Below, one piece after another: positions 8,003 to 15,507 of a stretch of 34,077 nucleotides of DNA (its first letter is position 1; each line of letters starts with the position of its first letter). The translations under genes and the position numbers were made by a program. The DNA lies in the NCBI GenBank assembly GCA_024691985.1, contig JAILNC010000131.1:1-34077 (forward strand). Reading direction: 5' to 3'. Origin of the DNA: Oscillospiraceae bacterium. Lineage in GTDB: Bacteria; Bacillota; Clostridia; Oscillospirales; Oscillospiraceae. A model generated the notes under the pieces. That model ran no database searches and was not told the DNA's origin. It saw nothing but the letters and a program-made list of their open reading frames with translations.

Positions 8003-8575
8003 ATGACGCCGCGCATCGTCTGCTACGGTGACTCGAACACCTACGGCTACGACGGGACAGATCCTTTCGGGGGCAGGCTCCCGGCGGCTTCACGCTGGCC
8101 GGATATCCTGGCCGGACTGCTGGGCTGCGAGTGCGTCAACTGCGGCCTGAACGGGCGCACGGTGCCGCATGTCCCGCGCACGGTGCAGGCCGATCTCGCC
8201 CTGCTGCGGCGGCAGGCGCCCTGCACGCTCGTGATCGTGATGCTCGGAACAAACGACCTGCTCACGTTTACGGAGCCGGAGGAGACGGCGGAGCGCATGC
8301 GGAGCTTTCTCACCGCGCTGCGGGAGAATCTGCCGAAGACCGCCGTCCTGCTCTGCGCTCCGCCGCCGGTGGGGGAATTTGAAACGGGCTGGCCCGAGGC
8401 GTTTGGGACCCTGGCCGGACTCTATAAGGAGCTTGCCGAAGAGCTCGGCACCGCCTTCACGGACGCGGGGCTCTGGGGCATCGAAACTGCCGGGGACGGC
8501 GTGCATTTCTCACAGCGCGGGCACCGCGTCTTCGCCGTGAAGATGGGGCAGACCGTCCGCGCCCTGCTCGCCTGA
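8003..8575 (+). CDS. SGNH/GDSL-family hydrolase (arylesterase / lysophospholipase-like)
   Basis: 190 residues, a single SGNH domain that hydrolyses esters or thioesters; no signal peptide. All four blocks are present: GDSN with catalytic Ser11 near the start, the glycine block in CGLNGRT (about 47-53), GTND with Asn84, and DGVHFS with Asp165 and His168. A GGAGGG site precedes the ATG. It lies 12 bases behind etfA and probably shares the operon, but its link to 2-hydroxyacid oxidation is unclear; it may act on a CoA or sugar ester, or simply be carried along. Specificity in this family cannot be read from sequence. Confidence 0.8.
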   Translation: MTPRIVCYGDSNTYGYDGTDPFGGRLPAASRWPDILAGLLGCECVNCGLNGRTVPHVPRTVQADLALLRRQAPCTLVIVMLGTNDLLTFTEPEETAERMRSFLTALRENLPKTAVLLCAPPPVGEFETGWPEAFGTLAGLYKELAEELGTAFTDAGLWGIETAGDGVHFSQRGHRVFAVKMGQTVRALLA

Positions 8576-8597
8576 ACGGCAGGAAAAGATTTTCCGG

Positions 8598-8626
8598 TTG
8601 TAAGGCAGCGGCTGCGGTGATATAAT
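8598..8626 (+). promoter_or_regulatory. Sigma-A promoter of the coiled-coil gene
   Basis: TTGTAA (8598-8603), 17-base spacer, TATAAT (8621-8626). A short GGAAAA-GA-TTTTCC palindrome (8582-8595) lies just upstream and could be an operator or a weak end signal for the preceding operon. Confidence 0.75.
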
Positions 8627-8660
8627 CGGAAGCAGGAAAAAGACAACGGGGGTAACAGCC

Positions 8661-9263
8661 ATGACATGGAACTGGGATCGGGATTACAGAGACGACAGCG
8701 CCGCGCCCGCACAGGGGGCCGACGCGGGGATGGACGATTTTCTGGCCTCCGCCAAAAAGCTCACGGATCGCTTTCTGGAGCAGAGCCGCAGTCAGGCCGA
8801 TAAGATCCTGCAGGACGCGGACGCGAAGGCCGCGCAGATCGTGGAGAACGCGAGGCAGAAGGCGGACGGGCTGGTACGTGAGGCCGAACAGCGTGCCGGG
8901 GAGATCACGCAGCAGGCAAATCAGGAGGCCGACGCGATCCTGAAGCAGGCGCGGGCTGAGGCGGAATCGCTGCGCGAGCCCGGGACCATCGACCAGGAGT
9001 ACGCGGTCCAGTGCGTGTCGGACTGCTTTGAGGAGCTGCGCCGCAGACAGGAGGAGTCCATGGACGTGCTCAACGCCCAGTGGCAGAAGTTCCTGATCGG
9101 TCTGATGCCGGACGACGAAACACCCGAGCTCCGCTCCGCTCCGGCGCCCGCTCCCGATGAGGCCGACGCCGCGCCCGCGGCCGAGATCCCCTATGATCTG
9201 GAGGAGAAGGTCAGCGCCCTTTCCCGGGAAATGGACGAGCTGTACCGGAACAGAATGAACTGA
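8661..9263 (+). CDS. Cytoplasmic coiled-coil protein, DivIVA / ATP-synthase-b-like (function unknown)
   Basis: 200 residues. Residues about 25-115 form a long alanine- and charge-rich helix with a repeating A..I...A...AD..V..A pattern (for example DADAKAAQIVENARQKAD), the kind seen in DivIVA-type and F-type b-subunit stalks. A helical segment (about 115-150) follows, then a Pro/Ala-rich linker and a second short helix ending in DELYRNRMN. There is no membrane segment or enzyme motif. It has its own promoter and terminator, so it is monocistronic. A scaffold role in division or polar growth is possible from shape alone; no function is assigned. The start at 8661 follows a GGGGGT ribosome site. 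Confidence 0.6.
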   Translation: MTWNWDRDYRDDSAAPAQGADAGMDDFLASAKKLTDRFLEQSRSQADKILQDADAKAAQIVENARQKADGLVREAEQRAGEITQQANQEADAILKQARAEAESLREPGTIDQEYAVQCVSDCFEELRRRQEESMDVLNAQWQKFLIGLMPDDETPELRSAPAPAPDEADAAPAAEIPYDLEEKVSALSREMDELYRNRMN

Positions 9264-9278
9264 CGCTCAGCAAGCGAA

Positions 9279-9308
9279 AAAAAGCGCCCCGACAGGGGCG
9301 CTTTTTGC
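9279..9308 (+). terminator. Intrinsic terminator after the coiled-coil gene
   Basis: Perfect 12-bp stem (9279-9290 with 9295-9306), 4-base loop, with the T-tract forming the end of the stem. Confidence 0.9.
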
Positions 9309-9454
9309 ATGCGAACAGGCGCAGGAAAAACGAATAGTCCGCCTCTGATTTCCGTTTAAACGATGGATATACATGCATGGAACGAATATACAGACAAAAA
9401 ATGAATACGTAAGATTTTTTCTCAGTTATTCCCGCATATAATTTCAAATAGAGG

Positions 9455-9501
9455 TTGACAAGGGAAAAAGCTTGTGCTAGTATTATAAAAGTCTTTAAGA
9501 C
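9455..9501 (+). promoter_or_regulatory. Extended -10 promoter of the amino-acid ABC operon, with a palindrome at the start site
   Basis: Consensus TTGACA (9455-9460), 17-base spacer, TAGTAT (9478-9483) preceded by TGC, an extended -10. GTCTTTAAGAC (9491-9501) covers the expected transcription start, and two CAAATTG copies (9501-9507, 9510-9516) follow. The gap 9309-9454 holds only another short palindrome, CGTTTAAACG (9353-9362). No T-box signature was found. Confidence 0.75.
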
Positions 9502-9537
9502 AAATTGTACAAATTGACGAAATGTGAGGAAACAAAA

Positions 9538-10386
9538 ATGAAAAAGATCATTGCTCTTCTTCTGGCTCTGACGATGGTATTCGCTCTGGCCGCCTGCGGC
9601 TCCAAGGCCGAGCCCAAGAACGACCTTGAGAAGATCAAGGCCGAAGGCGTTCTGACGGTGGCTCTGTCTCCCGACTTCAGCCCCATGGAGTTTGTCGACT
9701 CCTCCAAGGAAGGCCAGGAGCAGTACGTCGGCTTCGACGTCACGCTGGCAAACTACATCGCGCAGGAGCTCGGCGTGAAGCTCGAGATCCAGGCCATGAG
9801 CTTTGACGCCTGCCAGACCGCCGTCTCCACCGGCGCTGTCCCGATGTCCATCTCCGGTTACTCCTGGACCGAGACCCGTGCCGAGAACTACGAGCTGAGC
9901 GACTACTACTACGCCGGCGAGAACGAGACCGAGCAGGTCCTGCTCATCCGCGCCGGGGAAGAGGATAAGTACAACTCCGCCGACGACTTCAGCGGCGTTA
10001 TCGTCGGCGCGCAGAACGCCTCCCTCCAGCAGGAGTACGTCACCAAGCAGCTGCCCGACGCCAAGCTCCAGACCATCGGCGACATCGGCGTCGGCGTCAT
10101 GGAGCTGCAGGCCGGCAACATCGAGGCCCTTGCGGTCGCGATCGGCAACGGCAAGCAGATCATCGCCAACAACCCCGATCTGGTCATCTGCGAGTGGCAG
10201 TTTGAGGTCGCGGCCGAGAACGAGGCCAACGTCGTGATGATGCACAAGGGCCAGGTCGAGCTGCTGGCCGCCGTGAACGCGGCGCTTGCCAAGGCCTACG
10301 ACGCCGGCTACTACGGCGAGTGGTACGAAGCCGCGCTGGAGCTGGCCGCCTCCGAGAGTGCGATCGAGGTCAGCGTCGAGGACTGA
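9538..10386 (+). CDS. Polar amino-acid ABC transporter, substrate-binding lipoprotein
   Basis: 282 residues. A family 3 (PBP2) binding protein that captures an amino acid outside the membrane and delivers it to the permease. Seen: a lipoprotein signal peptide with hydrophobic core and lipobox LAAC, lipidated Cys20; then GVLTVALSPDFSPMEFVD (start of the mature fold), GFDVTLANYIAQELG and a PMSISGYSWTETRAENYELS stretch typical of the family. The ATG at 9538 was chosen because it gives an intact signal peptide and follows GAGGAAA; the in-frame ATG at 9505 would spoil it. First gene of an operon with permease, ATPase and an M20 amidohydrolase. Ligand unresolved; polar amino acids or a small conjugate are likely. 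Confidence 0.9.
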   Translation: MKKIIALLLALTMVFALAACGSKAEPKNDLEKIKAEGVLTVALSPDFSPMEFVDSSKEGQEQYVGFDVTLANYIAQELGVKLEIQAMSFDACQTAVSTGAVPMSISGYSWTETRAENYELSDYYYAGENETEQVLLIRAGEEDKYNSADDFSGVIVGAQNASLQQEYVTKQLPDAKLQTIGDIGVGVMELQAGNIEALAVAIGNGKQIIANNPDLVICEWQFEVAAENEANVVMMHKGQVELLAAVNAALAKAYDAGYYGEWYEAALELAASESAIEVSVED

Positions 10387-10422
10387 TAAGCCAGACTGAA
10401 AATCCGACATAAACAAGAAAAA

Positions 10423-10452
10423 GCAGGGGCGCCCCGTTTGGAGCGCCCCGTG
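10423..10452 (+). other. Intercistronic stem-loop between binding protein and permease genes
   Basis: GGGGCGC (10426-10432) pairs with GCGCCCC (10443-10449), extended by flanking GCA/TGC pairs with a one-base bulge. There is no T-tract after it. Such hairpins after binding-protein genes commonly protect the upstream message and give more binding protein than permease; that role is inferred here. Confidence 0.65.
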
Positions 10453-10472
10453 CTCTGTACAAGGGGATCGTT

Positions 10473-11162
10473 ATGAATTTTGCGACTATAGGCCAGAACA
10501 TCGTCAAGCTGACGATAAAATACTGGGATAAATTCTTACTTACCGGCCTGGGCTACACGCTCTCGCTCGCGTTCATCACCGTGTGTGTCGGCGCGATCTT
10601 CGGCGCGCTGATCGCCCTGCTGCGCATGTCGAAGTTCCCGCCCTTCAAATGGATCGCCGCGGTCTATACGGAGATCATCCGCGGCACGCCCATGCTGCTG
10701 CAGCTTTACCTTTTCTATTTTGCCCTGCCCCAGCTGATCCCGTTTCTGAACAAGAAGCAGTATCTGTGCGTGGCGATCGCGCTGGTCTGCAACAGCGCGG
10801 CCTATGTGTCCGAGATCATACGCTCCGGCATCCAGGCGGTGGACATCGGGCAGACGGAGGCGGCGCGAAGCCTCGGTATGAGCCAGCGTCTGACCATGAC
10901 GGAGATCATTCTGCCCCAGGCTGTCAAGAACATCCTGCCGGCCCTCGGCAACGAGTTCATCATGGTCATCAAGGACACCTCGCTGGCGTCCACCTTCTTC
11001 ATCGGCGACCTGATGACCCAGTGCCTGCTGGTCAAGGGCGCGACCTACCTGACGATGGAGCCGCTGATCATGGTTGCGGTGGTCTACTTCGTGCTGACCT
11101 ATGGGCTCTCGAAGCTGCTCGGTTTCTTTGAAAGGAGGATGCGTCGTGGAGACATCCGATAA
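10473..11162 (+). CDS. Polar amino-acid ABC transporter, permease
   Basis: 229 residues, integral membrane, about five helices. It forms the channel for the upstream binding protein. Seen: [20 protein letters not shown] at the N-terminus, [17 protein letters not shown], and the EAA loop around [20 protein letters not shown] that contacts the ATPase, all standard for the HisM/GlnP family. One permease gene is present, so the channel is probably a homodimer. Its 3' end overlaps the ATPase gene by 17 bases, implying coupled translation. Confidence 0.93.
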   Translation: MNFATIGQNIVKLTIKYWDKFLLTGLGYTLSLAFITVCVGAIFGALIALLRMSKFPPFKWIAAVYTEIIRGTPMLLQLYLFYFALPQLIPFLNKKQYLCVAIALVCNSAAYVSEIIRSGIQAVDIGQTEAARSLGMSQRLTMTEIILPQAVKNILPALGNEFIMVIKDTSLASTFFIGDLMTQCLLVKGATYLTMEPLIMVAVVYFVLTYGLSKLLGFFERRMRRGDIR

Positions 11163-11910
11163 GCTGATCCAGGTCGTCGACCTGAAAAAATACTACAACG
11201 GCGATGCGATCAAGGCGCTCGACGGCGTGACCCTGGACATCAACCGGGGCGACGTGATGGTCATCATCGGCCCCTCCGGCTCCGGCAAATCCACCTTCCT
11301 GCGATCGCTGAACCTGCTCGAGGTCCCGACCTCCGGTCAGATCATCTTCGAGGGCGTGGACATTACCCAAAAGAAGGGCCCGGACGGCAAAAAGCTGAAC
11401 ATCGACAAGCACCGCGAGAAGATGGGCATGGTCTTCCAGCACTTCAATCTTTTCCCGCACAAGACCATTCTGCAGAACATGACCCTCGCCCCGGTCAAGG
11501 TCAAGGGCGTTTCCCAGGCCGAAGCCGACGCCAAGGCGCTGAGCCTGCTGGAGCGCGTCGGTCTCGCCGACCGCGCTGACGCTTTTCCCATCCAGCTCTC
11601 CGGCGGCCAGAAGCAGCGCGTGGCGATCGTCCGCGCCCTGGCCATGGAGCCCGACGTCATGCTCTTTGACGAGCCGACCTCCGCACTCGACCCCGAGATG
11701 GTGGGCGAGGTGCTGGACGTTATGAAGCGTCTGGCCCGCAACGGCATGACGATGGCGGTCGTCACGCATGAGATGGGCTTCGCCCGCGAGGTGGGCAACC
11801 GCGTCGTCTTCATGGACGGCGGCAAGATCCTGGAAGAGGGCAGCCCGGAGCAGATCTTCAACCATCCGCAGAATCCGCGGCTCCAGGACTTCCTGTCCAA
11901 GGTGCTCTGA
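11146..11910 (+). CDS. Polar amino-acid ABC transporter, ATP-binding protein
   Basis: 254 residues, cytoplasmic, drives import. Seen: Walker [10 protein letters not shown] at about 42-50, Q-loop [11 protein letters not shown], signature LSGGQKQR, Walker [13 protein letters not shown] and the H-loop in VVTHEMGFA, all intact and typical of GlnQ/HisP-type ATPases. The start is taken as GTG at 11146, because an AAAGGAGG site lies 8 bases before it and the protein then begins close to its relatives; the in-frame ATG at 11101 would add 15 residues deep inside the permease gene. The stop shares one base with the next start (TGATG). Confidence 0.93.
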   Translation: METSDKLIQVVDLKKYYNGDAIKALDGVTLDINRGDVMVIIGPSGSGKSTFLRSLNLLEVPTSGQIIFEGVDITQKKGPDGKKLNIDKHREKMGMVFQHFNLFPHKTILQNMTLAPVKVKGVSQAEADAKALSLLERVGLADRADAFPIQLSGGQKQRVAIVRALAMEPDVMLFDEPTSALDPEMVGEVLDVMKRLARNGMTMAVVTHEMGFAREVGNRVVFMDGGKILEEGSPEQIFNHPQNPRLQDFLSKVL

Positions 11911-13352
11911 TGCTGGATGAGATGAAAGCCGCCGCGATCGCCACGGTGGACGAAAACGCCCTCCTGTATACGGAAGTGGCGGACAGGATCTGGGACGATC
12001 CCGAGCTGTCGCTCAAGGAGTACGGCGCGGCTGCGCTGTACTGTGAAAAGCTGCGGGCATTGGGCTTTGCCGTGACGGAAAAGCTCTGCGGCATCGAGAC
12101 CGCCTTCTGCGGTTCCTTCGGCAGCGGACGCCCGGTCATCGGCATCCTCGGCGAGTTCGACGCGCTCAGCGGTCTGAGCCAGAAGGCCGGGGCCGCCGCG
12201 CATGATCCGCTGGAGCCGGGCGGGGCGGGACACGGCTGCGGCCACAATCTGCTCGGCGCCGGCTCGCTGGCCGCTGCCGCGGCGGTGAAGGCCTGGCTTG
12301 AGCGGAGCGGGATGCCCGGGACCGTGATCTATTACGGCTGCCCCGGCGAGGAGGGCGGCGCGGCCAAGGCCTTCATGGCGCGCGAGGGGCTGTGGAAGCA
12401 GCTTGACGCGGCGCTGTGCTGGCATCCGGGCGACGCCAACCAGACCATGAGCGGCACCAACAACTCCTGCATCCAGGTCCTGTACAAATTCCACGGCGTC
12501 GCGGCCCATGCGGCGGCCGACCCCTTCAACGGCCGCAGCGCCCTCGACGCGGTGGAGCTGATGAACGTGGGCGTGCAGTTTCTGCGCGAGCATATGACGG
12601 ACGACTGCCGCATCCACTACGCCATCACAGACACGGGCGGCGTATCGCCGAACGTCGTGCAGGCCGACGCTTCGGTGCTGTACATGGTGCGTGCCAACAA
12701 GGTCGCGGATTCCGTCGCGCTGCAGGCGCGGGTGGACGATATCGCGAAGGGCGCGGCGCTCATGACATGCACTACGTTCGAGCGCGTGTTCATCGACGGC
12801 ACGGCCGAGCTCGTGCCGAACTTCACCATCGAAAAAGCGCTGTACGACAATCTCTGCGCCATCGGCGTCCCGCACTATGATGATGAGGACTGGGCGCTGG
12901 CCTCCGCGCTGCGGAAGACTTACCCCGGCAGCGGGATCATGTCGATCGACAGTATACATGCGGACCCGGCGATCGCAAAGCAGGTACGGGCGCTGAGCGA
13001 AAACGGCACAAGGGCGATCAACGACTTCATCCCGCCGCTCTTCTCCTCGACGGCCTTCTTCCCGGGCAGCACCGACGTGGGGGACGTGAGCTGGCTGACA
13101 CCGACCTCCCAGATCGTGACGGTCTGCTGGCCCGCGGGCGTGCCAGGACACTCCTGGCAGATCGTGGCCTGCGGCAAGAGCGCGCTTGCCCACAAGGGCA
13201 TGCTGCTGGCGGGGAAGGTGCTGGCCGCGACGGCCATCGACCTTCTGCACGATGCGGAGCTCCTTGCCGCGGCAAAGGCGGAGTTTGCCGAGCGCACAGA
13301 GTCGGGCTATGTCTGCCCCATCGAGCCGGACGCGGTCCCGATCGCACTGTAA
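11910..13352 (+). CDS. M20 family metallo-amidohydrolase, AbgB-like
   Basis: 480 residues, cytoplasmic. M20D enzymes cleave amide bonds of N-acyl amino acids or p-aminobenzoyl-glutamate-like conjugates using a two-metal centre. Seen: GEFDALSG (about 81-88), GHGCGHNLLG with metal-binding Cys110 and His112, GEEGGAAK with Glu147/148, His172 in WHPGD, a lid (dimerisation) domain about 190-310, and the C-terminal GSTDVGDVSW ligand region. This closely matches the layout of AbgB (aminobenzoyl-glutamate utilisation). The start shares one base with the ATPase stop, so the gene is translated with the importer; the transporter may bring in a conjugated or acylated amino acid that this enzyme cleaves (inference). 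Confidence 0.87.
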   Translation: MLDEMKAAAIATVDENALLYTEVADRIWDDPELSLKEYGAAALYCEKLRALGFAVTEKLCGIETAFCGSFGSGRPVIGILGEFDALSGLSQKAGAAAHDPLEPGGAGHGCGHNLLGAGSLAAAAAVKAWLERSGMPGTVIYYGCPGEEGGAAKAFMAREGLWKQLDAALCWHPGDANQTMSGTNNSCIQVLYKFHGVAAHAAADPFNGRSALDAVELMNVGVQFLREHMTDDCRIHYAITDTGGVSPNVVQADASVLYMVRANKVADSVALQARVDDIAKGAALMTCTTFERVFIDGTAELVPNFTIEKALYDNLCAIGVPHYDDEDWALASALRKTYPGSGIMSIDSIHADPAIAKQVRALSENGTRAINDFIPPLFSSTAFFPGSTDVGDVSWLTPTSQIVTVCWPAGVPGHSWQIVACGKSALAHKGMLLAGKVLAATAIDLLHDAELLAAAKAEFAERTESGYVCPIEPDAVPIAL

Positions 13353-13374
13353 ATCAGATATGGCCCGAAGAATA

Positions 13375-13401
13375 TTAGCACTCATTTCTTGTGAGTGCTA
13401 A
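13375..13401. promoter_or_regulatory. CIRCE operator (HrcA site) upstream of hsp20
   Basis: A perfect consensus TTAGCACTC (13375-13383), 9-base spacer, GAGTGCTAA (13393-13401). HrcA repressor binds CIRCE and releases it on heat shock. The matching promoter is not clear; an extended -10 TGCTATATT at 13426-13434 is one candidate. Confidence 0.95.
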
Positions 13402-13464
13402 TATTCATATTCTGTTCATAATAACTGCTATATTTCTTCATAATTGTATTGTATCTTATATACA

Positions 13465-13493
13465 GAATGAAGCGAAAGAGATAAACTTCATTC
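13465..13493 (+). other. Hairpin in the hsp20 5' leader
   Basis: GAATGAAG (13465-13472) pairs perfectly with CTTCATTC (13486-13493) around a 13-base A-rich loop. It lies 40 bases before the start codon and does not itself cover the ribosome site, so an RNA thermometer is not supported directly. Confidence 0.4.
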
Positions 13494-13533
13494 CACAATC
13501 AATAAGTAATACAATGATTTGGAGGTATAGATC

Positions 13534-13968
13534 ATGTTTGAACTCATTCCGTTTGACCGTCACATCCGCAGTGCCGCGAGCTTCGATCCCTTCCGCATGT
13601 TTGACGAGATGGACCGCAGGCTGATGAACAACGTCCCCGCCATGTCCGCGTTCCGCACCGACGTGCTGGATACCGGCGACGCTTTCAAGCTCGAGTGCGA
13701 GCTTCCCGGCTTCAAGAAGGAGGACATCAAGCTCGACATCGAGAACGACTGCCTGACCATCAGCGCCGAGCGCAAGGCGGAGAACAAGAGCGAGAAGGAT
13801 AACTACGTCAAGCGCGAGCGCTTCTACGGCTCCTTCACCAGATGCTTCGACGTATCCGGCATCAACGTGGACGGCATCGAGGCCAGCTACACCGACGGCA
13901 TGCTTAACGTCACGCTGCCGAAGAAGGCCGCCGAGATTCCGGCCAGCCGCCGCCTCGAGATCAAGTAA
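13534..13968 (+). CDS. Small heat-shock protein, Hsp20 / alpha-crystallin family
   Basis: 144 residues, an ATP-independent chaperone that holds unfolding proteins in the cytoplasm. Seen: an N-terminal arm with FDPFRMFDEMDRR, the alpha-crystallin domain about 40-130 with ELPGFKKEDIKLDIE and GMLNVTLPK at 122-130, and a short tail ending SRRLEIK that supplies the I/L-x-I anchoring motif for oligomers. The ATG follows TTTGGAGG. It is monocistronic: CIRCE upstream and a terminator downstream. Control by HrcA is therefore expected, shared with groESL in the same window. Confidence 0.93.
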   Translation: MFELIPFDRHIRSAASFDPFRMFDEMDRRLMNNVPAMSAFRTDVLDTGDAFKLECELPGFKKEDIKLDIENDCLTISAERKAENKSEKDNYVKRERFYGSFTRCFDVSGINVDGIEASYTDGMLNVTLPKKAAEIPASRRLEIK

Positions 13969-13983
13969 ACAGCGTTTGTCAGA

Positions 13984-14022
13984 GTTGCCGCTCCGGTGAA
14001 AGATCCGGGGCGGTAACTTTTT
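13984..14022 (+). terminator. Intrinsic terminator after hsp20
   Basis: A 13-bp stem (13984-13996 with 14005-14017) with two G-U wobbles and an 8-base loop, then TTTTT. Confidence 0.85.
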
Positions 14023-14054
14023 GTTACAGAATTGTAAAATATAATTTGCTTTGC

Positions 14055-14083
14055 TTGCCCGCAGCGGCGGAATGTGCTACAAT
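14055..14083 (+). promoter_or_regulatory. Extended -10 promoter of the lipoprotein gene
   Basis: TTGCCC (14055-14060), 17-base spacer ending in TGC, then TACAAT (14078-14083). Confidence 0.65.
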
Positions 14084-14125
14084 AGCGTCATCCTTGCGGA
14101 TTCCCATCGAAGGGAGCGTTTTGCC

Positions 14126-15007
14126 ATGAATATCAATCTGAAAAAAGCGCTGGCGATCCTGCTGGTGTTTGTATACGTGCTGGCCGGCTGCGCCGCGACC
14201 ATGGACGATTTTCTCCCGGATACGGAGGCGCTGCCCTTCGCCACGCCGACGCCGATCCCGCAGCTGACGCTGGATGACATCCCGCCTCTGACGCCCACGC
14301 CTTCGCCGTCTCCCACGGCCGAACAGACCGAGGCGCCGACGCCCACGCCGAAGCCCATTTCCGCCGAGGTGATCAAGCTCCTCGGCCGCAATCTCGACGT
14401 CTGGCGCGAGATGCAGGAACGCCCCGGCATGGCCGGACGTCTGCTTATCCCGGCGGCGGGGATCGATGTGGCGATGTTCTACGGCTATGGCGGCGATAAT
14501 GAGGAGACGCTTCAGCTCATTACCGACGATATGGACAGCGCGGCGGTTTTCTATGACGGCTTCGGCTTTGTCATCTCCGACCACAAGCATCAGGAGTTCG
14601 CCTCTCTGCCGCTGGTACGCAGCGGCGATATCGCGTATATCCTTGTGGGCAACAGCATCATGACGCTCCGTTGCGATCTGGCGACCGAAGGCGTCAACAC
14701 AGGCGCCGGGATCACCTACATGAGCGGTGAGATCGTCACGGACGAGTCGCTGTTCACCTGCTACACCTGTCTCGAGGACTGGACGCATATCTTCATGGTC
14801 GGTCTGAACGAGGTGGATGAGGATCTCTTCGCCATCTCCCGCGACGCGGATATGCCGGGCGGCTGGAAATACACGAATAGCGCCCTGAATTCGGTTGCGA
14901 AGCAGCAGATCGAGGAGGCCAGGGAGCTGGCGGCGCAGCGGGCTGCCGAAGCGGCACGGGCCGCCGCGGCCGAGCAGCAGGTGCCGGAGGAAGATCCTTA
15001 CAACTGA
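14126..15007 (+). CDS. Predicted lipoprotein of unknown function
   Basis: 293 residues. Seen: a lipoprotein signal with hydrophobic core and lipobox LAGC, lipidated Cys22; a Pro/Thr-rich linker (about 40-90, repeated TPTP and PSPSP) that would span the cell wall; a compact acidic mixed alpha/beta region (about 95-260) beginning EVIKLLGRNLDVWREMQ; and an alanine-rich helical tail. The globular part contains LLIPAAGIDVAMFYG and a DHKHQEFASLP stretch that recall the substrate-handling part of class B/D sortase-like domains, but the catalytic TLxTC motif is absent, so no family is assigned. The start at 14126 follows AGGGAG; the in-frame ATG at 14051 lies upstream of the -10. Monocistronic. Confidence 0.7.
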   Translation: MNINLKKALAILLVFVYVLAGCAATMDDFLPDTEALPFATPTPIPQLTLDDIPPLTPTPSPSPTAEQTEAPTPTPKPISAEVIKLLGRNLDVWREMQERPGMAGRLLIPAAGIDVAMFYGYGGDNEETLQLITDDMDSAAVFYDGFGFVISDHKHQEFASLPLVRSGDIAYILVGNSIMTLRCDLATEGVNTGAGITYMSGEIVTDESLFTCYTCLEDWTHIFMVGLNEVDEDLFAISRDADMPGGWKYTNSALNSVAKQQIEEARELAAQRAAEAARAAAAEQQVPEEDPYN

Positions 15008-15023
15008 AAACGGATAGAAAAAC

Positions 15024-15060
15024 ACAGGCGGTGAAGCACTTCGCTTCACCGCCTGTTTTG
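15024..15060. terminator. Bidirectional terminator
   Basis: Perfect 14-bp stem (15024-15037 with 15043-15056), 5-base loop, T-tracts on both strands (TTTTG on plus, GTTTTTC on minus). It serves the convergent lipoprotein and DUF1810 genes. Confidence 0.88.
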
Positions 15061-15062
15061 TT

Positions 15063-15494
15063 TCATCGCATACCCAGCAGCTCGAGCGTGAGGGGATCGC
15101 GCCGACCGCCGTAGAATTTGTCGAGCACGCGGCCGAAGACCGGCTCTTCCGGCGCGGCCAGCTCAAACAGCGTCATGCTGGAGCAGAGCTTGAGATCGTC
15201 CGGATAGCCCATGACGGCCCCGGGGTCCGAGGAGGGCAGCTCCAGCAACGCCTCGGAGATCTCCACCAGCCGCGGCCCGAGCACAGGATGGGCCATGTAG
15301 TCCTTCGCCTGCTCGAGATCGCGTATCCCGTAATACTGGGCGGTGGGGCTGAAGCCCAGACCGTCCATCTGCGGGAAGATGTACCAGATCCAGTGGCTGC
15401 GCTTGCGGCCGCTTTTGATTTCCCGCAGGGCGTCCGCGTAATCGCGCTCCTGCGCCCGGACGTATTTGTCGAGTCCGCGTTCTTCGTAATACAT
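15063..15494 (-). CDS. DUF1810 family protein
   Basis: 143 residues, soluble. Recognisable by YVRAQERDYADALREIKSGR, the strongly conserved SHWIWYIFPQMDGLGFSPTA and the later YYGIRDLEQAKDYMAHPVLGPR block. The family is widespread in bacteria and has no established function (older databases call some members calpastatin-like, which is not informative). A GGGAGG site 7 bases before the ATG overlaps the end of the upstream aminotransferase gene, so it is the last gene of that minus-strand cluster. Confidence 0.88.
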   Translation of the reverse strand: MYYEERGLDKYVRAQERDYADALREIKSGRKRSHWIWYIFPQMDGLGFSPTAQYYGIRDLEQAKDYMAHPVLGPRLVEISEALLELPSSDPGAVMGYPDDLKLCSSMTLFELAAPEEPVFGRVLDKFYGGRRDPLTLELLGMR

Positions 15495-15507
15495 ATGCGA
15501 TCCTCCC

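Noticed and set aside
9309..9537. T-box or amino-acid riboswitch before the ABC operon
   Set aside because: No T-box GGTGG-type antiterminator sequence and no terminator hairpin; the promoter lies only about 50 bases before the start codon.
10426..10449. Intrinsic terminator inside the ABC operon
   Set aside because: The stem is strong but no T-tract follows, and the permease gene lacks its own promoter.
11337..13385. A 682-codon open frame on the minus strand opposite the ABC ATPase and M20 genes
   Set aside because: It is an antisense shadow produced by the GC-rich third positions; its composition (Arg, Ala, His, Gly-rich) and lack of motifs or ribosome site contrast with the clear genes on the plus strand.
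14126..15007. Functional sortase call for the lipoprotein
   Set aside because: The catalytic TLxTC cysteine motif is missing; only a general resemblance remains.
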